From assembly GCA_954871525.1 (NCBI GenBank), contig OX940872.1, forward strand, positions 10,501,180-10,565,179: a stretch of 64,000 nt of DNA, read 5' to 3'. Source of the stretch: Parietaria judaica (taxonomy: Eukaryota; Streptophyta; Magnoliopsida; Rosales; Urticaceae). Position numbers and translations under genes: made by a program. The notes under the pieces were generated by a model. It worked only from the letters and a program-made list of their open reading frames with translations. It was not told the DNA's origin and ran no database searches. Below are positions 10,162 to 22,081 of this stretch, in pieces; within the stretch, counting starts at the first letter, position 1, and the number at the start of each line of letters is the position of its first letter.

Positions 10162-11115
10162 CCAAGGTGTAAAATGTCGCGATTTTCGTTTTTTAGTGAT
10201 ATGCGGAACGACAATCCTTTCGTTTCGCTGTCGTTTTACCAAATGCCGCGAAATTCGAATGGGCACGTCGAAGGAATGTCGTTTTTACTCATAAAACTGG
10301 CGAAAAATGACTGTTAAACTATTGGTAGATTTCGGCAAAAATACCAATTAATTTTTTGCTCCCACCCCACCCCACCCCGTCTCGGCTCGGCCGGCCGGCG
10401 GCGGCGCGCGCGTTTGGTAGTACATTTGTGTGAGTCCTCCCCCATCCACAAAATCCTATGACCCTAAGGGCCCAAGCCCTTGTCCCTAATATTTGGTGTA
10501 TAAACATCACCAAACTCTTATTATCTATCAATGTGGGACTTTTGTTATTCAACTAATATCACACATTCACACTTAACATACACTTCACCTAATAAATTAA
10601 CTTAATATTATACACTTCAAATAATATTATACACTTAACATACATATACACTTAATATATAATATTATATTCTTCAACTAATAATAAATTTGTTAACATA
10701 CATACACAATTTACATGCATATTCACTTATTATAACACACTTAACATATTAGTTTCACATAATAATTTGACTTAATATTATACACTTCAACTAATAATGT
10801 GATTTTACATTATACATTTCACCTACATATTTAAGTTACAAATGTGTTTTGTTGTATACAATTATGTCTTGTATTTATTAAATATGTAGTTTTGAACCTA
10901 TATAAATATCATGCTTAAATAATCAAATATTTTTTACAAAATATCCGTCGGCATATCCATCGGCAAGCGGTATGCCCATGCGAAAAATGCGGTAAATGCG
11001 GTAAACGACATGCCCTTTTTTTACCATTTGCCCATCGACATACCCATCGGCAAGCGATATATCCGTAAAACAAAAAATGCGAAACGAAAACGGCAAGCGG
11101 CATTTTAAACCTTGG
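10162..11115. mobile_element. Non-autonomous TIR element, 954 bp
   Basis: The ends are inverted: CCAAGGTGTAAAATGTCGC at the left and the complement of GCGGCATTTTAAACCTTGG at the right, with two mismatches. The flanks are TTAAAA on both sides (10156-10161 and 11116-11121), a possible 6-bp target duplication, although AT-richness makes its exact length uncertain. Subterminal parts are rich in GCGG/CGGCAAGCGG motifs. A GC-rich block (CGGCCGGCCGGCGGCGG, about 10388) and AT-rich repeats such as ACACTTAACATACA lie inside. No transposase is present. The superfamily is unresolved. Confidence 0.6.
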
Positions 11116-11225
11116 TTAAAACACAAAATATGAAATAATTACTACTCGATGTAAATGAGTAGAGTACCGGTCAAGTTTAAATGGATATGTCTAGTATTTG
11201 AACAAGATATTAAATAGTAATTGGA

Positions 11226-12330
11226 TTTTTTTTTTTCCGAAAAAAAGAGGTTATTATTGATTAGGGGATGAAATCCCTCTTAACTGAAGTTACAAGCCAA
11301 GGGGACAAACATCTGACGAAAAATCCAATAGTTAAAGCAACGTAGCAATATTCGCGATGATTGGTCCTTGAAGACTATTGGTACATTGATCGTTGACAAG
11401 ACGGATTGCGCGGAGGCATTCGAACTCGATCTCCGAAACGAGCCACCCCTGATTCGGAACGAACTCCAAGCCGTGGTGGATAGCTCTACATTCGGCCGTC
11501 AAAGCCGTGTCGACGACTAAGAAGAGCCGAGTTGTCATCCCAATGACCTTTCCTTAGAGGTTCCTCACTACCCCGCCGACCGTTCTTGCGTCCCACACTG
11601 CATCCACATTGAGTTTAAGGCCCCCATTGTTTGCCCCTTTCCACGCAGTTTGGTGAATTGCTTTGCTTGTCGGGTTTTACTCTGACACATGGGCGCACTT
11701 TTTGAAGCTTGCAAACTAATTCACCACGTCAACAATCCAAACCTCCGGCGCTTTGGTGTAGTCCTAAAAAATCCGCTTGTTCCGGTCGGTCAAAATCACC
11801 CAAATGATACGCAAAAGAACTCCAAATCCGGTGTTGAGAGGCCTTCAAGAGCCCGTAAACATATCTCTCTAAAAGGTGCCGCACCCGTCTTCACCACCCA
11901 ACGACAAAGCGACATTCTTACTCACACCTCTTAGGCCCTCTCGCATCCTCACACCGCGTGGAGGGCATCTTCCGGCTAAGCTCCAAAAAACCTACAAAAG
12001 GGAAGACCATCCACACCTCGGCCTCGGAGTGCTCCGTACGTCGGGAGGGCCTCAAACCACACGCGCCAAACCAAGTGTTTGACTTTGGGTGGGATTTGAA
12101 GTCCCCAATGGTTCTTCTACCACCTCGAATCCGCGGAGGCCGAGCTCGACGCTCCCCCATGTGTCTCCGATCTTGTGAGACGATAACTGGACCGGGCAAT
12201 GTAAACCCCGTCCTCCTCAAAGTGCCACACCCACCGTTGAATGTGCCCGCTTCGCCTAAAGGGATTCTAATACAATCGTTGGGTGAAAAGAGTAAAGTTT
12301 CGCTAGCGTGTGATTCTATAATATTCATTG
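11226..12330 (-). mobile_element. 5'-truncated, decayed LINE (3' end of ORF2)
   Basis: On the minus strand the order is a zf-RVT-like region (about 12080-11930, with CRFFGA and PEDALHAV in a broken frame) and then an RNase H-like stretch at 11538-11332 containing TAECRAIHHGLEFV. After that comes a terminus resembling the LINE at 44.4-46.0 kb (GGGATTT...CCC, then poly(A), seen as T-run 11226-11238 on the plus strand). Several frameshifts and stops show it is dead. The 5' edge near 12330 is approximate, and I could not find its target duplication. Confidence 0.65.
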
Positions 12331-12339
12331 TAGCACTCT

Positions 12340-12680
12340 TTTATAAATACTATCTTACTGATTCATTTGAAATTTTGAATGACTATTTCTATAGTAGACT
12401 CTTCAATATGGGATTTCCATATCGTGTTTTAACTTCATGTTTAACATGGTAACTGTGAGATTTGTTTTATAAATAGTATCTATATGCATAAAACCTATAT
12501 TTTATACACATGTATAGATGCTTTGTGAGACGTATTACATTAGGAAATAACATTATTCTTATGCTACCGAGTACGTTCTCGGAAACGCCATAGTTAATTA
12601 GATTATGGTAATATTCTGAGAACCCATGACATTTTTTTTGCTGTTGATTAATGTCCATTATTACATTATATACTTTTATA
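12340..12680. other. AT-rich DNA between the LINE relic and the GMC pseudogene
   Basis: No gene or repeat boundary is recognised. This is the 3' flank of the minus-strand GMC copy. Confidence 0.4.
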
Positions 12681-13005
12681 CTAAGCTCTCTGTTGCTGCA
12701 TCCTCAACCCGACATACCTGCCAAATAACATAGCAAGATATATAATATTATGACTAAAGAGCGAGGAATATATATGATAATAAAAATGAAAATGAAAAAA
12801 TATAATTTAGGATTTTTTTTTTGTAACATATATATATATATATATATATATTTGCAAGTATATATTATCGTTTTTTTTAAACAACCAAAATATAAAGGCC
12901 GAGTGTTGACAATACTTTATTTTTCTAAAATTTGTAATATAAAAATTCACTATTGGATTTTTGAAAAAAAAAATTGTATATTTTTGTATTAAACGAAACT
13001 AGAAT

Positions 13006-13244
13006 CACTACAAGAAATCACACTTTCAGTGGTTGGTTTTTAGAAAATATAGTATATCTTTCCGTGAAAGTCATACTATTAGCGGCTCATTTCGTGTTTG
13101 GGTTGGGAAAAGTACTTTCTGCGACTCATTTTCAACGGTTAAATTTAGCGGCTGAAAAACATGCCGCGAATAGTTTTAGGCTTTTAATGGAGAAAAGGCC
13201 AATTTTTCAATGACAAGTGAGTCAAAGTGAAATTTCTTGTAGTA
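13006..13244. mobile_element. CACTA-type MITE in intron 3 of GMC copy A
   Basis: A 239-bp block begins CACTACAAGAAAT and ends ATTTCTTGTAGTA, an inverted terminal pair of the En/Spm (CACTA) type with one end base changed. Flanking triplets are AAT and AGT, a mutated 3-bp duplication at best. It is absent from the equivalent intron of copy B, which is 402 bp against 891 bp here, so it inserted after the duplication. Confidence 0.75.
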
Positions 13245-15131
13245 AGTAGAAAGTATATATAATATATGAATAAGGCGCAATTCAACCAAATTTTAGTTGT
13301 TTATCATAAATAAATGGAATATTTTGTAATTTTTTTTAACGATGTAATAAAGCAAAAATTCCAGTAATTTATCCTAGAATATATATATCCAAACACATGC
13401 ATTCCAATTTCCAATATATATTTACATATTTTTACCTTAGTATTCGATCTTAGAATGCAAGATTTTTTTAAAACTTAATTGTTCATATATGTGGGATTAT
13501 TATGTTGCAAAGATTTGATTGATATTTGAGCATAAATAGTTATTAAACACCGAAACTCGGATTTAAATCATGCAAAGTGCAAACACAGGACAATTTTTAT
13601 ATCCTTACCTTCCCATCATCATGACTGTGGCCATAGGGTTCGTCCCCGGGGAGCTCGGGAAGACTGACGAATCCACAACGCGCAGCGCATCGATCCCCGT
13701 CACCCTAAACTCACCATCCACGACCTTCCCTGCCCGGCAGCCGCCATGGTAGTGCCACCACGTCGTGATCGTATCGCGACAGAACTGCCCCACCGTAGAA
13801 TCATTGGTCCAGTAGTTCTCCGGTAGTGGTGGGCCGAAGAATTGGAACCCAGCTTCGTCCTCCATGCTCCTATCGTACTTGAACTGAGCCAAGGTGTCGG
13901 TACGCAACATGTCACCGACCTTCCTCACGCCTTTCACGCAGCGAGCAAGGTCCCTCGGGTCTGAGAAATAGTTGAACCGGATTCTGGGGTCTACGCGCAC
14001 GTCTACCGATGAGGCCAGCGAGAGAAAGCCCTGCGATGCTGGGCCCGGAACTTTGATGCCAAATGATCCGATGCTGAGGTTTACCGGCGAAGCGAGGTCG
14101 CCAAGAAAGGTCACTTCGTCGGGGACGAAGCGCGTGACGGTATTGACGCTTTCAATGTAGAAGTCCTGGGTAATTCCAACGGCCTGAATGATGGAGGGAT
14201 TGACCGGAGCAGAAAGAACTATCGCGACGTTTGTTCGGGCGTTGTCAGCGACAAACTTGCCAACATTGGGATGGGCCTTCACAACGGGAATGTGCAGTGA
14301 GGAGAGCTTGGAGGAAGGACCGACACCACTGAGCATCAGGAGCTGAGGGCTTCCGAGGGTGCCGGCACTGAGGATAACCTCTCCCACATGGCGCACGGTT
14401 GCCCGGTGTAATTGGCCTTTTGAATCGCGGTACAACACCCCGATTGCGACTAAATTACCTGAAGATAGAAATAAAACAAAAAATAAATAAATAAATAAAT
14501 AGGCATGATAGACAGATAGAGAAACAAAAGGTCCAGAAATAAGAAGAAATAAATTTCTTGGATTTTGGAAGGAAAAAAAAAATTCGATTCATTGAATAAC
14601 ATTATGTGTGAACTTGTATATATTTTCTTGCAACCATTACCTACTTCTAACGTGCGAAGCAAGAAACGTCACAAACCTGATCTCCCACGAGAAAACAAGA
14701 TCCGCTCGACCGAGGCACGAACCCCAACGGTAAGCTTCCCAAAATCCCCCCTGCTCAGCAGCTCCACAGCACCGTGTCGCTGCGCCGACAAGTCAAAAAT
14801 CGATCCGGAGAGCTTCGTTCCAACAAAGTGCTTCAAAGTGAAGCCGTTGTAGGGGACAACCCCGGCCTCCAACAGCGCATCTCGCACGATGGACTGCCAC
14901 CTGGACAGCCTGTTCCGGTACACTATTGCCTCCTCAACCCACTGGTACGCCTCCTCTACGAGAGCCGGCTCCCAGTTGAGCCCGGACATGTTGAAGAACT
15001 CGGGCTCCGCCCGTGAGTAGAATCCACCGTTGATCATGGTGCCTCCCCCTAGGATCCGCGCCCTAAGGTTGTCAACGCTATCGAGCGAAGTGAAATGGTC
15101 AACGGGGCCGACACCGTCGTCGGGGCGCGAG

Positions 15132-15172
15132 AGGACATTCGGGTATCTGGTCAGCACGGAGGACATTCGGGT
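15132..15172. repeat. 13-bp direct repeat causing the frameshift in GMC copy A
   Basis: AGGACATTCGGGT occurs at 15132-15144 and again at 15160-15172. Copy B lacks the extra 13 bases at the matching place (62314-62340 region). The repeat unit is a copy of neighbouring exon sequence, typical of a templated insertion or slippage. Confidence 0.9.
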
Positions 15173-16594
15173 ATTCGGCCGGGGAAGCTCCCCGTTCGAG
15201 GACGAGGACAGAGTAGTTTAGCGAGAGCGTCGCCGCCAAAGGGCAACCGGCGGTGCCACCACCAATCACGATATAGTCATACTCACTTACCAACGGGAGA
15301 TCGGTGGCATTTGACACGATTGTCATGTAGCTGAAGTCTGCGACACAATATCGATAGTAAATTGAGTATTTTTTTTTCTTATAATTTTTCTATTTAATCA
15401 GATAGTTAAAATTTTCTTTTTCGACGTCTACATATAAAACTTCTATAAATTAATAATATTTCTATAAAAAAACTTTATTATATTATCCAAGTTATTAATC
15501 TATCAAAGTATAATTTGATAATATTAGCTAGTTAAAGAGGCGAGATCAGACGAACAAATTATTTATTAAAATTATTAATTTATCGAGTATTAATGTAATA
15601 AAATTTTACTGTATTTTTACATATTTGGTTGGCCGGCTGAGGCCTGATCGGACCAACTTGGAAAATAAGCAAGTCGGGCTTAAACCAGCTTGCTCTTTGC
15701 AGGCAGTTTACTCTCAACCGGAAAAAAAAATGTTCAGAATGGACTATGTTCCTGAAGGCCCATGTTTAGTCTGATCCAGCCCATGTTCAGAATGGACTAT
15801 GTATCATCCTATGCCCATAAAATGCCTCACACATTGAAAGCAGGGGTCGAAATGGAAATCGAGAACTGTGGATTTAAAGAAAATATCTCTATCTTGGAAA
15901 ATTTGAGCAATAATTTTTGTTCCAATTTTGGTTTAACAATTTTATTTTTTTCAAATAGAGAATTGGAACCGGGACAAAATACAAAACACCAAGTCTAAAC
16001 TATCAAAATACCAAGTTTAAAATCTAAAACATTAAAACATAATCCAAGATGTTATCAAGACATAAAGAAATCATATATATAATCGGAACTGGAATTAAGA
16101 AAAAAATGAGAATTTAAGGTGTCATCCATGTTCTGGTTTCCGATTTTGAAACCGGGAATCGGGACGCCTCGGTCATGATCTTCAAACAAAATTTCCTTCT
16201 GTTTCATCTAAAAAAGGTCCGAGACATTCTCCGAACTGGGAACAAAATAAAAAATTTTGTACAAATCTTTTAACCCTACGTAAAATTCTAACCCGATCAA
16301 GGCCATATAGCCTAGCAGCTAGGGCCTGCACTTACAATTTCAGCCAAAGCCTGGCTCGTACACGAGCCAAGACACGTGGGCCTCGCTGGGCTAGGGATAA
16401 AAATATAAGTGTGAAAAACCTACGGGTCTGACCCGCGTCGGCCTTTGGATAAAAGTAGAAAAAATTAATTGGAACAAATAATTATGAAACCAAAATAATA
16501 TAAACTGACCACTTTCATAGGGAGTGGCCAACGTACGAGCAAGCCGTTGGTGATGAAATATTATACATAACATTATGAGGGATAGAGCAGCCAT

Positions 16595-17144
16595 TGTTTT
16601 CTGCAATATCTGTGTTTTAATGGAAGCAATGTATACACACACACACACACTTATACATATGATATATGATTCAATTGCGACCATTGTTTATTCGATCACG
16701 ATTCAAGAAGCTTGAAGCAACACTGAGAATTGCTATATATAACATTCGTAGACGTACACGTTCATGTATGAGTGAGTTATGACTTCCTTAAGTCACTTTT
16801 GATATCCAATCAATTACCGGATTCAGGGACCAAGGTAACAAATAGAAGTGTTGCATTTTCTTTGACATACTCTAAAATATGATTTTGTCATGATTATAGT
16901 AAAAGAAAATATATCAATTTATGTGTCGCCTTACGTTTCAACTATCATAATATTTTTACGTAATATTTGTTAGCAATTGGGTGGTCCATATTCATGTTTC
17001 AGCTTCAACTACACACGTTTGATGCCGCTAAAATATTAAGTTTTAATTAAATTTATTTACGAGAAAAATACTCAATTTAGCACTATTGTAGTCTCCCCAA
17101 ATTTTCTATCAACACTCTGATTTAGTTTAAAACTTAATCTATTA
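16595..17144. other. Upstream region of GMC copy A
   Basis: This is the 5' flank of the minus-strand gene. Just above the ATG is an (AC)n run (about 16632-16650) where copy B has a TATTTATA box (about 63767-63775). No other gene is seen. Confidence 0.5.
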
Positions 17145-19897
17145 TGTAAAGATGTATTTTCGCGTTGCACATATAATATGACATTATAATTGTGAGTAAT
17201 AGTTATAAAATAAGTACGGAAAAAGTAAATGAACACCAATACTTTTTGGTAATGCATTTCGGACTTCGTGTCACTACTTTTGCGGGGCATTCACCCAGAT
17301 TAATCAACCAAGAGTTACAAGAGATTATTGCAAATAGTAAATCATATGGACCCAAAGCATAAAAAGGAAACTTCCCCTTATTTTTGCACCAACAGCTTTG
17401 ACATCCACCACGTGAACTCTTGATGAAAGGCAAGATCTCCTTGCACACAATCAGCTACGAACGTCTCGTCCTTCTGCACTGCACTTGTGAATTGCTAATT
17501 GACTTTTCCCGAAGTTTTCCGAGAATTTCTCTGCGACAGCTAACGAAATTGGAACTCATTAAATGGAACTTATAGGAGCTTTTTCAATCAGATCCTCACG
17601 CCTTCATGAAAAAATAAGCTCCTTGATACTCTCTAATCATAGGAATCACGTGCAATCTTCATAACTTAATCCAGCACATAATTCCTCAATCAATACAGGG
17701 AGAGATTGGCTCAATCATACGTTGATTGATGATGAAGTTGGACATGTTCATCTTAAAGACCTTAAAATATCACAATTGTGTTGGACATATTTTTAATATG
17801 CCCTCTATTCAAATGTTAATCCCATTTTACTAAGATTACGGTTGTCTTTCCTATTAAACATATACGACTTATTGATAATAGTCTTGTATTGTTTTATCAT
17901 GAAATATTGTAAAATTAATGTTTCATCCCAAAGTTCTATAAACAATTTACAATTATGCTACGTCATCACATAGAGTATAATGTGTGAGCAGGTTTGACCT
18001 GCATAAGTTAAGAACTTAAAAGTAATCTGTGGTTAGATAAGAATGTGGGAATTTCAAATTGTTAAAAGCCATTAGTGAACTCAAATCACTATAGGTGATG
18101 ATCTTTTTACCGGATCAGGTGCTAGTCCTGGACCTTTGAGAGTCCCTAGGTATTGAACTGTCTCCATACTGGATGGACAAACTTAATGCCCGAAATCATT
18201 AAGTAAGACCGTCACTGATGAAAGTAAGAATAAGTAAAAAAGATGATCAGATGGATTCAGTTTATGTCGTGATCATCATGAACTTATATGGTTCAACTCA
18301 CATGGTCTTTGATTTGATTGTTACGGAATACATCGGTATTCTTAATCACTTTCATCTGGGGATCAGAAGGTTAATTGGGATAGGTTGCATGAGTGTAGAT
18401 TTGGATAACAAGTTTATGATTTTCCTATATTATGTTTCTAGAGAAACAGTCAAGTGCTCGTGTACAGCTCATTGACTTAATAAACCAGTGAGTGAGCAAT
18501 TTGTAAGATTCATAAGAATAAAGATATTGTCATCAGAAGGGCAGTACGGCAGCTAGATATGAAAGATGTGATGTGAAATAATCTTTCATATTTTTGGCAT
18601 AACTCACTCATTTTTTTGTCTAAAATTTATAAATAAACACCCGTTGGAAAGAGAAAAAACTTATCTACAATAAGTGAGTTATGCCAAAAATATGTCGTAA
18701 TTGAAAGACGTCTAGTTTTACGTTGAAATTTAAATTTCATATTTTTTAAAAACTCTTTTTACAAAACTTAAAAGACCAAAGTTGTAGATCTATATCTTAT
18801 CTTTCCAACCATAGGTCGTGCATAAAATTTGAACAAACAATGAGTGAGTTATGTAAAAGATACCAAAAGTGTACATATAGAGGAGGACAACTCTCTAACG
18901 GTCAACTGACGAAAAATATCTAACAGATCAAAAATTGGGTACATTGGCTGCAGAAGATCAAACATTAGGTACATTAACCGTAGTTTACCCCATATATTCA
19001 TTTATATTAATTTGAAAATTAAGGAGATACAATCTTGGAAGATTTGATTCCAGAAAAGATTTGTTATCCTATCTTTAGATTTAAATCTTTCCTGAAAGAT
19101 TTAATAAGATTTGATATTATGCAATATCTTTTAAGATAATGAGTAAATATCTCCAGGTGGTTAAGATTTGGTCTACACCTATAAATAGGCTAGACTCGAA
19201 ACCAGAAAAAACGCACACTCAGAATTCAGAAATTCAAATTCTCCTTCTCTCTCTCTGTGATTTTATGATCAGTGCCAGAGAGAGAATTCGATCCCGGTAA
19301 GTCCTAAGGAATTCGTGATCATCCCTGGAACCCACATATACTGGCGGTCTAACTCTGGAGCATACATCAGAAGGCTATTGGGAGAAATTCAGCATACAGA
19401 AAATTGTAGAAGCTTCTCAGAATTAGAAGACACAACGACGACAACAGAATTAAGGTACACATTTATTTATTGATTTGATAATTATCTATTTGCTCAAACC
19501 CAATATCGAAATAATATTAAGATTGAATTATTTGTTTGATTAAAATCAAATTAAGATCAGCACCAGTTAATTAATCATTAGATTTCGTAAACCAGATAGA
19601 ATAATGGTAATATTGGTATGAGACACAATTTTAGGTCCAGCCCATAGTAGACAAAGTTTATTCTATGGGTTCACTTAACTGGATAATGTTAATTATTCCG
19701 TAGTAAAATTTTTTGTGTTATACAACTTCTATCGATTTAGATCGATTAGTTGAGATTGTGGAACATAGGTTAGGTATTAGATCGATACCGATACATTAAA
19801 CAAGCTGTTATGATGAAAATATGATAATAACTTTCCATAAATAGGCCAACACAGAATCATGAATAATAAATAATGAAATCAAAATTATGTTTCAACA
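17145..19897 (-). repeat. 3' LTR of the pol-less Copia-type element, split by a 2-kb insertion
   Basis: LTR sequence lies at 17145-17778 and resumes at 19803-19897. The resumption is recognised by alignment with 23947-24040, which share AAATAGGCCAACACA and CATGAATAATAAATAATG. Confidence 0.75.
17779..19802 (+). mobile_element. LTR-like insertion (probable solo LTR) inside another LTR
   Basis: About 2.0 kb begins TGTTGGACATAT and ends TTAAACA. It interrupts an LTR whose uninterrupted version exists at 23.4-24.0 kb. It carries a TATA box (TATAAATA, 19180-19187) followed by a CT-rich tract. It shares start sequence and the phrase AAGACCGTCACTGAT with the 24113-26875 LTR, so the two are related families. 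No coding frame is present. The flanking pentamers AATTG and AGCTG agree at 3 of 5 positions only, consistent with age. Confidence 0.6.
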
Positions 19898-20278
19898 AAC
19901 TCCCCCTTCGGCAATTTATGTTACAACTAATATCAGGAAGTCGGCTAGATCTTTAGACACATAACATAAGAGCAGAGCAGGCAAGGTGACATAGGTGTCA
20001 TCACATCGGAAGCAACATCTGAGCTTTAGTCCTTGACCTGCCATATATGTTAGTGATCCTGAAGATAGCTTGAAAACATTTCAACCATAGACGTGCAACA
20101 ACCAAAACATTCATTGAAACATAACAAGCAAAAATTTACACATATAAATATAAGCAAACCGTTCTAATGATGCATGAGTTTGAAATTGAGAAAATATAAA
20201 AGATAAAAATGATTGTAACGTTTGTGATTTCTCCCCCTTGGGCTAGGAATTGCCGAAGGGGAACCGACTCAAACTGGC

Positions 20279-20730
20279 TTAGAATGAGTGGGAATACGAC
20301 AATCCTTCCTCGTAGTCTTCATCCTGTTCACTTGTAGTCTTCTTGACGATAGTTTTCGGAGCATCTTCTTCTAATCCATCAACATCAGCTTCTTCACCAG
20401 GGTATTCATCTTCATTCTGTGAGGATTCTTCATCAACTGTGTTCGGCGATCTCCTTGTCATTCCTGTTGTCATCATCCTGGGTGACTTCCTTGTCACCAT
20501 CAGCAGGGTCTTCAGTAGGATCATGAACATCCTTGGGATCGACAAGAGTTGAGATCACTTTATGAGCTGGAGGAAGCTCAGAGCCAAAGCTAGAAATCTT
20601 CGGGATCTTGGGCGATGTACGACCTTCAGCATATGCTTAACTTGTTCTGGCCCACTTCTTCTTCTTATTGTTCATGGTCTCCTTAAGAGAAGAGATCTTC
20701 TTCGGTAACTTGACCTGTTGGGGGTGAATG
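20279..20730 (-). pseudogene. Acidic frame near the 3' end of the pol-less Copia-type element
   Basis: On the minus strand a broken frame runs through KKKKWARTS and GSELPPAHKVISTLVDP, then Asp/Glu-rich repeats (DPADGDKEVTQDDDNRNDKE). A frameshift carries it on to a stop at 20279. It sits directly upstream of the polypurine tract. I do not recognise a domain. It could be the tail of a gag-like or accessory protein of the retroelement. Confidence 0.4.
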
Positions 20731-22081
20731 ATATGAACATTGTACAATATTAATAACTTCAGTAGGGTTAGTAGACTTGAAAGACTCCAGCATAAACTTC
20801 AGGGGAGGTTATCATATCTCTAGGTAGATTAGATGGCACATGAACTGGTACCGCAACTACTGGTATGTCCGAAACAGTCACGGGAGGTGGTGAGCTAAAT
20901 CTTTTTAAACATGTCTGAAGCGTGAAAAGCATCAATTTGTATATCAGAATCCTACGGATACAAAATTCTAAAGCTTTAAACACAAACCCTAGAGTATCAA
21001 AATGTGTGTGCATAAGTGAGTCGTATAACACAATATTCAAGCCTTAAACAAAAAATAAATATACCTACCCAATATTCACACTAAAACAAACATGCATGTA
21101 ACGATAATAAGTGAAAACAAACACTAGAGTGACAGCCTGGGTTATAAAATGTTTGGAGGAAGATTTTCAAAAATTGTCACTCGGAACATAAAACATTCCA
21201 AATATGGAGAAAAAAAAATATCTTTGGGTTTTGCATTTGAAGAATATATGAAGCAAAAAAAAAAAAATACAAACAAGAATCACACAATAATGCAAAATTA
21301 AAATTTTCGTGAAAAAAGCGAGCAAATTGGCTAAGTATATCAAATGTGGCCAATGTCAATCTTGCTCTGAAGATCCTCAAATCATGTGGCTTCAAGAGCT
21401 TTAATGTGGATGTCTGCAATGTGATATGATGTTATGGCAGTGATCTTTTGTTCCACCAATTCCCTTTTGAAGTCATGAACTGGATTGTTCGAGAATCTTA
21501 TATCACAACTTTTAAGACTGTTAGCTTTAGGTATCCATTCATGTCAAAATTTTCCAGTGTTGAAACTTTTAATATCTTCATCCTTTGTCCTTAAAATTAT
21601 TTTCCTTTCATTATAGAGATTTTTAAAAAGAATCTTGTACTGCTCAATGGTGAGTCCACTAAAATAACAAAAGTCACATCGTGTAACAACACAAATTTTA
21701 ACAAGAGAATCATATTTTTTTTTCAGTGCAAGGAACAAAGGTATTATCTTAAGGGAGGTAAAATTTTCAACACAAATTTTTGAGAATTAAACAAGAAGAC
21801 CGGGAAATACACAGCTTTTAATAGTTTTTGGCAACAGTGAGTTCAACTAATTAATTTGCTAGAATATCGCAATGATCATATTGTTGAGTAAGAACATTGG
21901 TGATGTCTTCAATTTTCTCTTTTGTTGTAGACTTTGAGAATCCAATGCCTCTCAGCCCTACAGTTCCTTTTGATTGTTCAATCTTTTCAGCCAGCTTCTC
22001 TTTCCCTTTGTTGAACTTTGAATTGGAATTTCTCGGGATTTGATTTTGAAATCTTTTCCGGCGAGATTCTTAGTGAGCTCA
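20731..22081 (-). other. Interior of the pol-less Copia-type element without a recognisable frame
   Basis: AT-rich DNA containing only short broken frames. A piece at 21996-21880 (minus) may continue the gag tail. Nothing here matches protease, integrase, reverse transcriptase or RNase H motifs. Confidence 0.5.

Larger units (their letters stand above)
12681..16594 (-). pseudogene. GMC oxidoreductase, (R)-mandelonitrile-lyase-like, copy A, frameshifted
   Basis: Four exons on the minus strand can be drawn by matching copy B: exon 1 16594-16510 (signal peptide MAALSLIMLCIIFHHQRLA), exon 2 15337-14677, exon 3 14458-13609 and exon 4 12717-12681 (ending GLRMQQQRA and stop). All junctions have GT donors and AG acceptors. 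Exon 2 holds the FAD-binding motif [14 protein letters not shown] and GMC signature ILGGGTMINGGFYSR. Exon 3 holds the second GMC signature (GEVILSAGTLGSPQLL), WWHYHGGC and SPGTNP. A 13-bp insertion at 15132-15144 shifts the frame near codon 70 and leads to early termination. Without it the exon lengths sum to an in-frame 539-residue enzyme, normal for the family. No other lesion is seen, so inactivation looks recent. A sequencing or assembly error is the main alternative. Confidence 0.85.

Noticed and set aside
12750..12992. AT-rich frame of 80 codons
   Set aside because: It is made of Ile, Tyr and Lys from (AT)n repeats and lies in intron 3 of GMC copy A.
16391..16684. A single 97-codon minus-strand gene
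   Set aside because: Only its middle part (16594-16510) is coding, as exon 1 of GMC copy A with a GT donor; the rest is leader and intron.
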